Origin: Mytilus edulis
Lineage: Eukaryota; Mollusca; Bivalvia; Mytilida; Mytilidae
NCBI RefSeq assembly: GCF_963676685.1
Contig: NC_092347.1
Coordinates: 87,608,592-87,672,591 of the forward strand
Direction: 5' to 3'
Length of the DNA stretch: 64,000 bases
Below the pieces are notes generated by a model that worked only from the letters and a program-made list of their open reading frames with translations, searched no databases and had not been told where the DNA came from. Positions 1 to 11,487 of the stretch are shown here, piece after piece. Both the position numbers and the translations under genes were made by a program. Every line of letters begins with the position of its first letter. Within the stretch, counting starts at the first letter, position 1.

Positions 1-49
1 TGTAGGTGGGGCATAAAAATAGCGTTATGTGAACGACTTATCAACATAC

Positions 50-110
50 CTGGATACTAGCTCAACACACTGAGTCTGATTTTTAACGAGCTCATTCACA
101 AGGTTGCAGT
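50..110 (-). CDS. Candidate orphan exon, unidentified
   Basis: On the minus strand a pyrimidine-rich acceptor ending in TGTAG precedes 61 nt that are open in one frame and end at CCAG|GTATGT, a good donor. The frame needs an incoming phase-1 and outgoing phase-2 junction and would encode about 20 residues including LVNELVKNQTQCVELVS. It lies downstream of the PIGS exons in the direction of that gene, but the last PIGS exon seen ends in phase 0, so it cannot be joined directly. It could be a later PIGS exon reached through missing exons, an exon of another gene, or chance. Confidence 0.2.
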
Positions 111-432
111 CTACAGGAGAAGGAAGAGAAGATAAAAAGAACATCAGAAAGTGACCTATTGAACTTAGATTCATCATCTATGTGCCTGTCCAAAGACTTT
201 TTTAACATATGGTTGATACTTGTCTCATTATTTTCATAACAGAAGATATTGTTGTTATGTAGTGACAAAGTGTCAAAATCTGATGCTCCTTATAACATTA
301 ATGCTATATAATTTGTGTATCTGTTTAATCCTATGGGCTGTATCTGCTTACGGAATAAAGTATTATTATTATGACATAGGTAAACATTTCGCATTTCTTT
401 CACCAAAATATAACAAAATGAAGTCATTTAGT

Positions 433-1646
433 CAGTGTTCTCCCTAGAAATTTTGGATAGCATCACATTTGGCGTAAAAAAAAATATAAACTGTATTTTT
501 TTCTAGTCATTTGTCGCGTAGCGGCAATGCTCTATTTCCTTTATGTTATATGTTTATATTGTTGAATTCATAACTGAGAATACAATTAAACTATAACCAT
601 GATAACAGTTGTTTCAATTTATGTTTTCTATATTCATTTATAGTTACAGAATATTTTTTTTCCTATTGGGCCAAATATAAATATAAGTGTGGTTCCAGTT
701 ATCCTAGTACATTCCCAACTCAAGAATGAATGTTATGTCTATGAAATTCATTGTTTCATGGTACTCAATGAATTAGTTCCGGTTAATTCTTTATATCAAT
801 TCAAAATGATATATATATAAACAAAAGTCAAGCTTCTTTAATCAGTATATTAACAATGCCTTTTCAAAAAGAATACATTTAGTAAGAAGATCTAGCAATT
901 CTCTTTTGAGATCGTTTTTCTTTCTTACTCTACTGTGCCATTTAATTTGTGCATCGTAAAATGCGGATTTTTGACATATCTAGCTCGGTTCAGATCCGTA
1001 GTTTACACAAATATTTCAACATCGGCCGAAGGTAAATTTACGAAAATAAACAATGTTTTACCAGAGATTGGGAATGCATATGACTTATTAATGCATTAAA
1101 AGAATGAAACATTAACTAAAGCCAATTATGATCACTTTCTAAGGTAGTATCAAACTTATTTAGCTCAAAATTAAAATGTTTTATATACACTCTTGATTGA
1201 CAAGTAAATTATTATACCGGAAGGAAAAGAAAGGGATAATTCGTTTGTATCTTTGAATTTTCATTATGCAAACGTAGATTTCGAATTGTTTTATGATTTT
1301 TTTATTACGTTTTCTGCATGATGAAATTTGCGATCTGACTACTTGGTATAAGTCATGTCACAAATGTCAGCTTGGGGTATTTGTATCCAAACAGTTATTC
1401 CCCAAAGGGTTATTAACACCTATCTAATGACTCTGAATTGCCTTTATTGTCCGACTTAAAGGGATTACAATTAAAGGTGATATCATTTTTATGATCACAA
1501 GCTTTAATTAGATGAAAGTTCAAAATATCAGACATGGGTTTACAATAAATACAAGAAAAATAGCATCCTCAAAATAAATATAGAGTTACGAAAATTATTA
1601 TAGCATCACGGTGCCGCAACGCTAAAACGGCCTGGGGAGAACACCG
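433..1646. mobile_element. hAT-like non-autonomous element in PIGS intron
   Basis: The left end reads CAGTGTTCTCCC and the right end is its inverse with one change (GGGAGAACACCG). ATTTAGT abuts both ends (426-432 and 1647-1653). Terminal CAGTGTT-type repeats and a target duplication of about 8 bp are typical of hAT transposons. No transposase frame was found in the 1.2-kb interior, so it would be non-autonomous. Its right end sits only 14 bp from the PIGS exon at 1661. Confidence 0.5.
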
Positions 1647-1660
1647 ATTTAGTCATTTAC

Positions 1661-1792
1661 CTGTTGTGTAATTTTCTGTCCTCTAGTAGCTTTATTTTGT
1701 CCTTTAGTGGCTTGAAATGTTTTCATCAGCACTGATTCTCTAACAAAATACTCTTTGACAAGGCGTACAATATCTTCTGATACTGAAGACAA
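1661..1792 (-). CDS. PIGS: PIGS exon (most 3' seen)
   Basis: This exon has 44 codons in phase 0 at both ends, with donor CAACAG|GTAAAT. It begins LSSVSEDIVRLVKEYF and ends in a basic stretch, corresponding to the human segment around MSLTEDVLAAALADHLP. The acceptor would be TTACAGAG. The sequence that would have to be the intron between this exon and the next one upstream is only 26 nt. Confidence 0.65.
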
Positions 1793-4700
1793 CTCTGTAA
1801 TAGAAAGCTTTTACTTACTAGGTGTACAATATCTTCTGAAACGGACAATAATTTTGAAATTCTAAATATACATTTTGCTGATGTCAGTCCACTGTCCATA
1901 AGGTGCATTATTTTCAAGAATTCACCTTTGACTAGAGCAAAGTCACATTCTAACTTTTTACAACTTTATATGAAACTTGGATTTTTTTCAAAATACTAAG
2001 GAGTTTCTACCCCAAGAATGAATTGTCATAGTTATACATGTATACGGCAAAACCTTCCAAATTTGGCATCCTACATGCATTTTAATTTCTTACTTTATTT
2101 GGCCTTTTAAACTTTTATTTGGCCTTTTAAACTTTTATTTGAGCTTTATTTATTACTCTTTTGCAGACACAATGCACACCTAGCTATTCCTGTTATCAGT
2201 GATGAGTTTTAAATTACTTAATTCTAATTAACTGTAAGGTGTGTGTTTCATCTACAAAAGACTCATAAATATAGATTAAATATATCAGTATCACATGACC
2301 ATACAAGTTTGCATTAAGATATGGAACTGAGATTTAATATCAATTACATTAGCATTATATTCTACAATATAAAACTTGACTATAATAAAACTTATTACCT
2401 CTGCCTTTTGTAGACAAATAAAGTGCATGATGTGTACCAATATAAGGCTTTGTTAGTTTCTTTGGCAACAAATAAATCTCATATCTGTTCTGCTTTTCAT
2501 CTTCTAAATGTAACTTTTCGTCTAAACCTAAAAATAATAAAAGACAATCTTCTTTTAATACATATTACTTCGTTTTTCATTGTTTGCATTTGCATCATAA
2601 TACTCGCGTTGTTTGGATTGTGAGACGAGAATTTCGATTTTCTTCCATGATCGTTAATTTGAAACGTTTGAATTCCATGGCCGATTAAAAAGCCAGAATA
2701 TTATCAAACACAATTTCAACACTATCGAAACGTTTTCGTACAGTGTACAATATCAATTGATTGTTGCCATCCGGGTGTTTTTCATTATCAAGGTCATGTG
2801 TTTAGGGGTTCACAACAGGGAACCCAGGATTTCGAAATCATGATGTAAATTTCTTACTCCGCGATTTTTAAAATTTGTTCATCCAAGTTACAACGTAAGT
2901 TCAATCCGAGATATATTCGATGTGTCTTTTCGTTTAATTGACACGTTTATAATGTTTTAATAAATAATACAGCTCACTCCTGTACGATTGTCAGTTCACA
3001 GCTTAACATCTGACTAATTGATTATCCTGAAAAGCCATATTGTATAAATAGATATGTTTTGATTGCATATCGATTTTTAAATTAAGTGGATAAACCGGTT
3101 TTGACAGGTCATAATTAATGTAATTAAGAGTATTGGGACTGCATAATTAGACCGGAATTCGGAATACACAGGGTCCGATTTACAAAGGGTATTTTAACAA
3201 ACACTTTGAAGGGAAAAAAATGGGACTTTCATTTTCGGCCGGAATGGACAGGAAACCGGTTTATTCAGGGTCCAGTTTAATCAGGTTTGACTGTAAATGA
3301 TAACAAGAACTACCAAAGTCTACCATATGTATTATACAGTACATCAACTACACAAACTATAAACATACAATTCCTCAAACAAACAAAAATATATACAAAA
3401 AAAACCCCACCTAAACATGGTCCACAAAGTCTGAATAAACAACTTTCCAATTGGTGCACTTTCACCTAAATTTCTTGTCACCATGTTTATGTTATAACGT
3501 AATATTTATAACAAACTGTTCAATGATGTTGTTTACGCTGATTGACCTCGGATTGAAAACTACCTTTTTTATTATTTAGTATTATTTCAACTTTAAAACA
3601 GAGACATAAATGGAAACTTTAAACTAAGTCAACTATTCAATACTGTACTTTCAAAGAAATAGAATGCAAAATACCAAAAGCACCATGAGTACAAAAGCCA
3701 AGTTGCCATAGTTATGGGATCAAAGCATAAGCAACAGATTTTTTAGAAGGGTACTCATTATTTTGTTTGATAAGGATTGTAAGTTAAAGTCTGCTGACTG
3801 ACAATGTATGTTAAAAGATGGGGATAAGTATTGTGACCTTGACCCAAAAATCTACTCAAGCTTAGTTTTATGAATGTTGGAAATAAGTTATCACTTAAAT
3901 CTTTGACCATTATTATGAAACCTAACACACTACCTGGTAATTCTAATTTTTCATGCACTCTCTCGTCCTGCGTACATTGTCGAACATTCACTCTGTATTT
4001 ACTGTATATGTCATTCTCTTTAGAAGCTGGAAAATATTATTAACATTAAAAAGGTACAAAATCTTAAGAAATATGTCAAAAATAGAAAAAAAAAATTTGA
4101 GTTCTATTTGAACAGACATCTTTATTTATATTATTATGTCTTCTACAAAATTTACAATCATCTTCTACAGATTGATTGACTGCTCTAAAGGTCATTCATT
4201 CTTTAATATTAATTTTCAAATGACTGTACTATTACAAATTAAGGTCATTTGAAAATTAATATTAAAGAATGAATGACCTTTAGAGCAGTTATCATAAGAA
4301 GACAATAATAAGCTATACATTTTGTGTGCATATATATTGGTTGTTATCTGGTGCATTGTTTTTCATTTAATGATATTACCTTAAACATTTTAAATCAGTT
4401 GGATTGTTTCATATTTTGTCATCCCAGGTACACAGCTACTTTTGCATAGGTATTCTTTCTGTACTTAAAATCTGTAGTACTGGAAATTTACTTGTAATAT
4501 TTAGTACAATTCTAAAGTAAAGAAATAGTACTAAATATTACAAGTATATTTTCCAGTACTTGATTTGTACTTAAAATATCGGTACAAAAATAATACCAAC
4601 AATGATCACAGTATTCTATGTTTGAACATCATAACTTTATGAGATTTGAAAAAGACAAACTTTCAAAATGTTTAAAATGTAACTGTGCAAACAAAAATCT

Positions 4701-7651
4701 GTAGTACTTAAATTAGTACAAATCAAGTACTGTAAAATACAGATCTCTAAATATTACAATAATTCTTAAGTAACAAAATAGTACCTGAATATTAAAAGTA
4801 GATTTCCAGTACTACAGATTTTTGGTATAGAAATAGTACCTATGCAAAAGTAGCTGTGTATTACATAGCTTACTTTATGGTTTTGCTCATTGTTGAGATC
4901 TAGACTGCACAGTGACCTCATTAGTCTTTAGTGGAAAGTTGTCTCATAACCAATCATACCAGATCCCTTTTTGTACATTTTTTTAATGAACGAACTGTGT
5001 TTTACATCCTTTCCTAAATATTGCAATGAAGAGAGAAAAAAAACTTTAAACAAAATTTCAGATAGGCAAAATTTGTCTCGTACATTATATTTGTGGTGAT
5101 GTACAATAATATTAAACCAAAGAAGAGTACCTAAGAGTGATGTTAGAAGTCCTGATAATGAGGTTAGGTCCACATCTGTTATCTGAACATCAAAATTAAT
5201 AACCTCTAAGTCTACTGTATACTTCAACTGAAAAATAATAAATAAAAATGTTTTTTATGTAAGATTATCATTATGTTAATTTGTAAACGGTATCAGCTTT
5301 GTCAATTACTCATCAACTCACAATAACATAACTATAAATTTGCAATTCTTTATTAGAAAAACATCTTAAAAGTGAAAATGTGCATAGGTCTCAAACATTT
5401 TAGTTAAACTTGCAATGTGGGAAAATTTTGAAATTGAAACATTTTTTTTGAGACACAAGCTGCTTGGTTATAAATGCATAGTCATATGTAAAGAATTGTG
5501 CTAACTTAAAACAAGTCCTTTTGTAATGCAGCAGCTATCTTTGTCACTGTGCTAAATTGATGATTTTATTTAATAGAAACATGATAAACACATTGATTAA
5601 GCTTCAGATGACTATTAAAGATACACAAAATAACAAACTCTTTAATCTTGTTGGTGCAGTGACCATACATGTATTCAAAGGCAACAAAATATTGCAGTGC
5701 TTCATACTGCATTTTAAAATACCATTCAATTAAGATTATCATAAGTTGTGGGTTATATTTCAAAGAGACAATTTTCTGACAATAAAGATCAGTTTATTGG
5801 ATAGTAATTTTCACCACTAATACCCACAGTAATAAATTGCTTCGCACAGCCTTTTGCAACTGCAGAGGTCAAAGTCTGAATAGTTGGGGCAAATTTGGAC
5901 ACAATATTCAAAGTTGATACTGTCTGAATTTGGATTGTGATCAAATTTGTGACATGATACAGGTTTCTGACACACAAAAAATGTGGTTATACAAATTTAT
6001 TGCGCAATACTGTGCCATTGAAGGTTTCTTCTTTCTTCTTGAAACTTTTCAAAAATTTGAAACAATTACCCCTAAACTCAATCCAAGCCTTTGTAGTATG
6101 GAACCTTGTAGTACAATTTTAGAGAGATCCATTCACTTAAACACAAGTTAATCTGGAAACTAGAAAAATTCTTGCTCTGGCCCTTTTTTGGCCACTTATT
6201 CCAGCATGTTTGGGGCAATTACCCCCAAACTCAATCCCAAACTTCCCTTTTTGATATGGAACCTTGTGGTACAATGTCAGAGAGATCTATACACTCACAC
6301 ACAAGTTATTGTCCAGAAACTTCAAAAATGCATGTTTTTGGACCCTTTTTGGCCCTTAATTCCAAAACTGTTGGCACCATAACCCTAAGATAAATCCCAA
6401 CATTCTACCTGTGGTATTCAACATTGTGTTACAATTTCAGAGCAATCTAAATACTTATACACAAGTTATTATCCTGAAACTAGAAAAATACTTGTTTTGG
6501 GACCCTTATTTCTAAACAGTTAGGACCACCATCGTTGCGATGGTGGTCCTTTTGTGGTATTAAACCTTCCTTTTGTGGTACTGAACCTTCTTAAAAAATT
6601 TCATGGAGATCCCTTAACTTAAATTAAAGTTATTGTCTGGAAACCAAATGTGTCTTCGGAACAACGACGCAGACGACTCTGACGACAACGACATCATACC
6701 ATTATACGATCCCCCCAAAAATTTTGTGGTCATATAAAAACAAGAAATTGCATGCAATGTCATTTTTAAGTTAATGTACAGACATTGTCTAAAGATTCCA
6801 TTCACAGTATGGGCTTTGTTCATTGTTGAAGGCTGTTCGGTGACCTATAGTTGTTAATTTCTGTGTCATTTTGGTCTCTTGTGGAGAGTTGTCTCATTGG
6901 CAATCATACCACATCTTTTTTATATTTATTAATGATTCAAGGTATCATCAAACAAAACTGACTTTACAACAGATTTTAAAATCTCTTACTATGCTTTAAA
7001 ATTTTGAATTTTTAACACAGAATAAAACATGTATGTTAAAAAATTATGAATGGAACAATGAACAAAATGATGGATAGATAAGCAAGCAAATGTCAATGCC
7101 TAATACAACACACCCTGTGAGTATGGGTATAACATATTTATGTTGAGATGAATAACCTGAATATCAACTTATTTGATAAACAATTAAAACAAAGTTTGCT
7201 GAAATTCTTCTAAGCATTCAAGTGTATATAGTTAGGACATATTTATCTGTTTTTGGTTTATGACATTTCTCATTTAATATATAAAAACTTTTACTTTGAA
7301 CAAGATCATCAAAAAGTTGAACCAGTTTCTTAGACATTTAGTATGTATCACATTATCACCTAATTTGTGTTAAATTATCATGTTATTTGTGTGACAATAC
7401 CATTTCTTTTGCATGACATTATCATACTATATGTGTGACCTTATTATCATTGATTATGTTATTTGTGTGACATTATCATGTTACTAGTGTATTACACCGT
7501 AAGATTGTTACCTTTGCTTGATATAACTCCTCTATATCAGAGTAAGGTAGACTAACTCTGTATACCTCTGTTGTTTTCCACCATAAAGGTAATCCAATTA
7601 TAATATAAACAAAACCAACTCCCAAAGCAGCATATATCTGGGTCCAGGTTT
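1661..7651 (-). CDS. PIGS: GPI transamidase component PIG-S, partial (six exons)
   Basis: PIG-S is a subunit of the endoplasmic-reticulum GPI transamidase, which transfers pre-assembled GPI anchors onto proteins carrying a C-terminal signal. Six exons on the minus strand (7651-7512, 5227-5131, 4026-3934, 2527-2399, 1931-1819, 1792-1661) join with phases 0, 1, 1, 1, 0. The first carries the N-terminal membrane segment followed by GLPLWWKTTEVYRVSLPYS, the family's hallmark. Later exons match the lumenal region in order: a stretch resembling human LKYKMKIKCRF, then a YIG-containing stretch, then an MSLTED-like stretch (here LSVSEDIV). Together they give about 235 codons against about 555 aa for human PIGS, so the C-terminal half continues off the left edge. 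The short first coding exon (start codon, ending in phase 1) was not located. The last two exons overlap a 59-bp tandem duplication, described separately. Confidence 0.88.
1819..1931 (-). CDS. PIGS: PIGS exon
   Basis: The acceptor GCTCTAG is followed by two bases that complete a valine codon and 37 further codons, ending at CACCTA|GTAAGT, a consensus donor. The residues IMHLMDSGLTSAK and LLSVSEDIVHL align with the human stretch that starts GIMHREAF and ends in MSLTEDVL. The incoming phase 1 matches the exon at 2399-2527. Confidence 0.7.
2399..2527 (-). CDS. PIGS: PIGS exon
   Basis: Acceptor TTTTTAG and donor AGAG|GTAATA bound 129 nt, phase 1 to phase 1. It encodes a charged lead-in (LDEKLHLEDEKQ) and then YEIYLLPKKLTKPYIG. 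This matches the spacing and the YIG of the human segment that ends PQDMMSYIGPKR. Confidence 0.75.
2528..3933. other. PIGS intron, no further feature
   Basis: AT-rich intron sequence. I see no exon, tandem repeat or clear transposon ends here. Confidence 0.5.
3934..4026 (-). CDS. PIGS: PIGS exon
   Basis: Acceptor TTTTCCAG and donor TTACCAG|GTAGTG bound 93 nt, phase 1 to phase 1. It encodes SKENDIYSKYRVNVRQC and a glutamate-rich tail, matching the lumenal segment after the first strand of human PIGS. The incoming phase fits the exon at 5131-5227 exactly. Confidence 0.75.
4179..4289. repeat. Perfect 46-bp inverted repeat (snap-back hairpin)
   Basis: Positions 4179-4224 are the exact reverse complement of 4244-4289, separated by a 19-nt loop. 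It lies in a PIGS intron. It may be a very short foldback MITE or a precursor-like hairpin; no flanking target duplication is clear. Confidence 0.9.
4431..4858. mobile_element. TA-flanked MITE (Tc1/mariner-like)
   Basis: The 428-bp element starts CACAGCTACTTTTGCATAGG and ends in the exact inverse, with TA on both sides (4429-4430, 4859-4860). The interior is itself partly inverted (GTACT-rich segments in both orientations), so the whole element can fold. It has no coding capacity. Confidence 0.75.
4868..4977 (+). repeat. Dispersed bivalve-type repeat, diverged copy
   Basis: This segment has the same word order (TTGCTCATTGTTGA, GTGACCT, GTTGTCTCAT, CAATCATACCA) as copies at 6810-6920, 16570-16785 and 63880-64000. 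I recognise the family as abundant in mussel genomes; its class is unknown to me. Confidence 0.55.
5131..5227 (-). CDS. PIGS: PIGS exon
   Basis: Acceptor TTTTTCAG and donor CTTAG|GTACTC bound 97 nt, entering in phase 0 and leaving in phase 1. It encodes LKYTVDLEVINFDVQITDVD and a leucine/serine-rich tail. It follows directly on the exon that ends YSDIEELYQAK, where human PIGS has the first beta strand after its transmembrane segment. Confidence 0.72.
5960..6740 (+). repeat. Degenerate ~160-bp tandem repeat
   Basis: Three to four units, each with a segment like CAATTACCCCAAACTCAATCC, then GGAACCTTGTGGTACAAT, GAGAGATC and ACACAAGTTATT. The last unit runs into a 13-bp perfect hairpin with a 3-nt loop at 6522-6550 (AGGACCACCATCG and its inverse). 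The array then ends in a GACGACGACG-type stretch. Short frames within it are repeat-borne. Confidence 0.7.
6810..6920 (+). repeat. Dispersed bivalve-type repeat
   Basis: Good copy of the family with TTGTTGAAGGCTG, GGTGACCTATAGTTGTTAAT and GGAGAGTTGTCTCATTGGCA, ending in a T-rich tail. Related copies occur at 16570-16785 and at the right edge. Confidence 0.65.
7085..7490. repeat. Low-complexity AT-rich repeats near PIGS exon
   Basis: Irregular repetition of ATTATCATGTTATTTGTGTG-like words at about 35-45 bp spacing, ending just before the PIGS exon at 7512. No other feature seen. Confidence 0.4.
7512..7651 (-). CDS. PIGS: PIGS exon with N-terminal membrane anchor
   Basis: Acceptor TTTTTCAG and donor GCAAAG|GTAACA bound 140 nt: two bases completing a codon and 46 further codons. 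A hydrophobic segment (ALGVGFVYIIIGLPLWW) is followed by KTTEVYRVSLPYSDIEEL. The WWKTTE-YR-LPYS signature identifies PIGS and puts this segment at residues of about 15-60 of the protein. Confidence 0.9.
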
Positions 7652-7865
7652 CTGAAAAAGAAATGCATAAATATCTAAAATTACATATATATCTGGGAGT
7701 TTTGGTGGCCAAGAAAAAAAAATCTTTGTAAATTATCTACCCTCCTACTGTATCTTAAGGTAGATTCATGGTAGACTGCAATCTTTGAATGCACAATCCC
7801 AGTACAAAATAGGTCTAGCTATTTGCCCAAATCTATAAATTTGTTGACGGATTTGCAATTTATTC

Positions 7866-7984
7866 AGGGGCGTAGCTAGGTATTCAGTCAACTGTAGGCA
7901 CCAATCGGCAGGGGGTCTGGGGGCCCCAGCAGGTCCAGGTCAGAGCCCTGGTAGGGGGTTCAGGGGGGCGAAACCCCCCGACGG
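7866..7984 (-). repeat. G-rich dispersed repeat fragment
   Basis: GGGGCGTAGCTAGG near the start and a GGGGGGCG-AAA-CCCCCC hairpin near the end. This word combination is common in repeat tails of marine invertebrate genomes. No ends could be defined. Confidence 0.4.
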
Positions 7985-8193
7985 AAAACGTTTTCAGCGT
8001 TTTAGCTGCAAAATTTTATGTACAAAAATATTAAATTTACTGGTTATTTGATCATGATAATTATAATATACATGATGAAAAGTTCGAAGAATTATGAATA
8101 ATGTACCATAACATCTGACTGGTGAATTAAATAACGCAGTACAATCTGTAATATAAAAAAAAATATTTACAACATGCATTGCCCAGCGTAGAT

Positions 8194-8609
8194 CAGCTTA
8201 TCCCTTTAATTAAGCAGTACACCCTGTTTGTTATTATCATATATATTCCGTTCTGATTGATATGTATGTTTAACTTGATAAATAGTACATATTGACGATC
8301 CTTCATTAAAAAATTGGCACGTAAACACTGATACTACTATATAATAGAACTATCCTTTTGGCTAGACATCAACCATCAATCATTTGAATTTTAAACCTTC
8401 ACAGCTTATCCCTTTAATTAAGCAGTACACCCTGTTTGTTATTATCATATATATTCCGTTCTGATTGATATGTATGTTTAACTTGATAAATAGTACATAT
8501 TGACGATCCTTCATTAAAAAATTGGCACGTAAACACTGATACTACTATATAATAGAACTATCCTTTTGGCTAGACATCAACCATCAATCATTTGAATTTT
8601 AAACCTTCA
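8194..8609. repeat. Recent 208-bp tandem duplication
   Basis: Positions 8194-8401 and 8402-8609 look identical by eye over the full 208 bp, each starting CAGCTTATCCC or its equivalent. This is a very young duplication, or an assembly artefact. Confidence 0.9.
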
Positions 8610-10380
8610 CCCTAGCCACACAAACACATACAGACATAGTCAGACTCGATGCCTAACAAAATTCATAAAATTCGTATTTCTTTATATCCTCAACTGTAAA
8701 ATCCCTACCTGCTTAGGAATTTTGAATAATTGTGGCCATTTCAGGCAGATTTGAGATTACTCAAAATTACTGGAAGCCAGTTGATTGATTGATTTTTTTA
8801 CATCCAGTGTCAAATATTTTTGCAAGTTCAGGACCCTTGAAATTTTTTTACAATAAATACAACTTGGAGCTAGGTCCTGTAATACATGTAGGTGTCGTAC
8901 AGGACGAAGGTCTGGAAATTTAAAAATGCCATGCATTGGAAAATGAGGGATTATTGGATAGGAGCATAATTTTTGCCTTTCAGTAGACCAACTACGAACT
9001 CCTCAAAGAGTTGCATTCTCTCTACAACTAGGCATCGTATTTAATGTTCCCATTCTGACCAGACGTGACTGCGTATTTACACATCCTGCACAGCCAAACG
9101 GACGACCAACATTGGCAAGTCAGGTGAAGACAAAGTGGAAAGCTATAGTTAAATGTTTATAAGGTAAAATCGTAAAAACATTCAATTCTATCCAATATTC
9201 CATTCACTAAGGACGAGAGACTAGTGTACACATGACATTCGATAATTGACAACTTCGACGGCTTTTATTAACATATAACGTTGTTTATTATTTTTTTCAA
9301 TAAAAAAAAATATTTGTGAAAAAATTATGTGCTAACGGCAGCTACATGTATGCCCCTGTTATTGATAAGATTGTGGGGGTTTTTTTTATATAAGGAAAAC
9401 TTGTGGATTTATTTTGTTTAACTCAAAACATTTAAACAAATATCAAATTTTGTGTTCTTAAAATCATTTTTTCAAATAAGCCATTTAAGGGGAGATAATT
9501 CTTTTAGTAAAAAATACATACTGAACAGATAAGGAAATTTTTCAAGATGATTTACAAGGCTATGGTGTAAACTTCTGTAAAGATTACATGTTATGTATTT
9601 CAGAGATCAAAATTAAATAACACAAAACTGTAACTACAAAGGGGGATTGAGTTTGAGTAGATTGTTTTCTGGGAAAAATTTGGTTGATTATATTTGGAAT
9701 CTCTGAAGCAAGACCAGAGTAGGCCCGTCTCAGGCAGTCACTTATAAAAATTTCTGGATCTGCCACTGAACTACATGCATTCCTAAATACTGAAATAGCA
9801 AGAAGGTCTATTATCTAATTACTCTTAGTCTTAGTCTGACTCTAACTCATGAGTTGTGTGCGAGAGAGAAATTTGGAAATTTTTATTCTAATAAAAATGA
9901 TTAATTACTGAGAAAGGATTTTACTTTCTTGCAAGATTTATTCTACTTCACTGTTTCAAAATTGTTTACCAAAGTTCTGTTATACGTTTTATGATTGAAA
10001 CATCAGTTGAAATCTTCTCACTTTCATTTACCTGTTAAATTACATACCTGCAATTTTCACTTCAAGATTGGTTGTCACTCAGTAAACACTTAGTTCAGGG
10101 ATTTCAATCGATTTAAGAGGAAAAATATTGATAACAAGACTTATCAGCACCCAAGTCCGAAGACATTTCGGCACACCAAGACAATCCGGCACCTCGTTTT
10201 TAAAAATAAATTTCTTTTGAAAATTTAAAGAATAGTTGCATAGATATTATAATTTGTATATAAAATATGCATTTCAAAAAGAATAATCATCATTTAATTA
10301 AACTCTTTAGTCTTAATGATTATGTATGTATCATGAATAAACATCATTTAATTAAGGGACTTTTTGAAATCAAACATATA
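8610..10380. other. Gene-free AT-rich stretch
   Basis: I found no exon with matching phases. A CTGGATCTGCCACTG word at about 9754 is one of four dispersed copies of a GGATCCGCC-type motif in the window. The first PIGS coding exon may lie somewhere between here and 14 kb. Confidence 0.4.
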
Positions 10381-10407
10381 AAATTTCTTGATCCCCCCCA
10401 TAATACA

Positions 10408-10857
10408 TAATATTTCACTATTTTCATTTGATCCCCAAGTAAACACATTTGAGAAATTTGACCCCCCCCCCCCCCCTCTATTTACATACGAATATTTAAA
10501 CATCAAAAACACTTGTAATTTCACGAAAATATTGAAAATGAAAACATATTTGAGGGAAAATTGTCTTGAAATAGGGCTCTTCCATAAGGCCTTTTCCATA
10601 AATATGAGTAGGTAGAGCAAGCCAGTGCTATAATATTTCACTATTTTCATTTGATCCCCAAGTAAACACATTTGAGAAATTTGACCCCCCCCCCCCCCCC
10701 TCTATTAATTACATACGAATATTTAAACATCAAAAACACTTGTAATTTCACGAAAATATTGAAAATGAAAACATATTTGAGGGAAAATTGTCTTGAAATA
10801 GGGCTCTTCCATAAGGCCTTTTCCATAAATATGAGTAGGTAGAGCAAGCCAGTGCTG
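10408..10857. repeat. Tandem duplication of ~225 bp with poly(C) tract
   Basis: Positions 10408-10630 and 10631-10857 are almost identical and differ mainly in the length of an internal run of C (17 or more) and a TTAA insertion after it. The mirrored frames in the two copies are a consequence of the duplication. Confidence 0.9.
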
Positions 10858-11487
10858 TAGTTTTTTTCTGACTTTCTCTTTTCTAATTTCCTATAATATT
10901 GTGCTATAAAAGAAAACTTGATCCTAAGTAACTCAAAAAATAACTTTTTGAAACAGTAACAACACATTATTTGTTAACCCTTTCCTCTGTGGAATTTATT
11001 TTCTTACATACTTGATTTGCATAGGATTTTTTTAATAAAAAAAAAATCATCAGGTTTAAAGTATTAATGCATTGTGAAAATGAATATTTCATCAATGAAA
11101 TTCAAATCAGATATTCTTATGAATATCCTTTTCATATTGGATGCTAATTTTTTTAAGTCTGATGCAGACATTTTGTAGTCAAAAGCGTTTCAACTGAGGT
11201 ACTACACAGGCGTTAAAAGGCGTCATTATGGAGCAAAGGGGGTGGCGTCAAAAAGCGTCATTATGGAGGAATATCTAGTATATGAAGGGGGTCTCATTGG
11301 GGGTTCTGATCCCGGATCCCGCTTACTGTTTTGTCAGATTCCCGTATCCCGTTTACACTATTGTAAGCAACTATCATTTTTTTGTAATTTCCCGTGTCCC
11401 GCTAGACTTCATTTCCTGTTTTCACGGCACAATATTTTGACTTTCACGTGTCACGCTTACAAAAAATCGGCAATCCCGCATCATGAA

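Noticed and set aside
10388..10967. Three frames around 10.4-10.9 kb with glycine runs
   Set aside because: Created by the duplicated poly(C) tract; they are mirror products of a tandem duplication.
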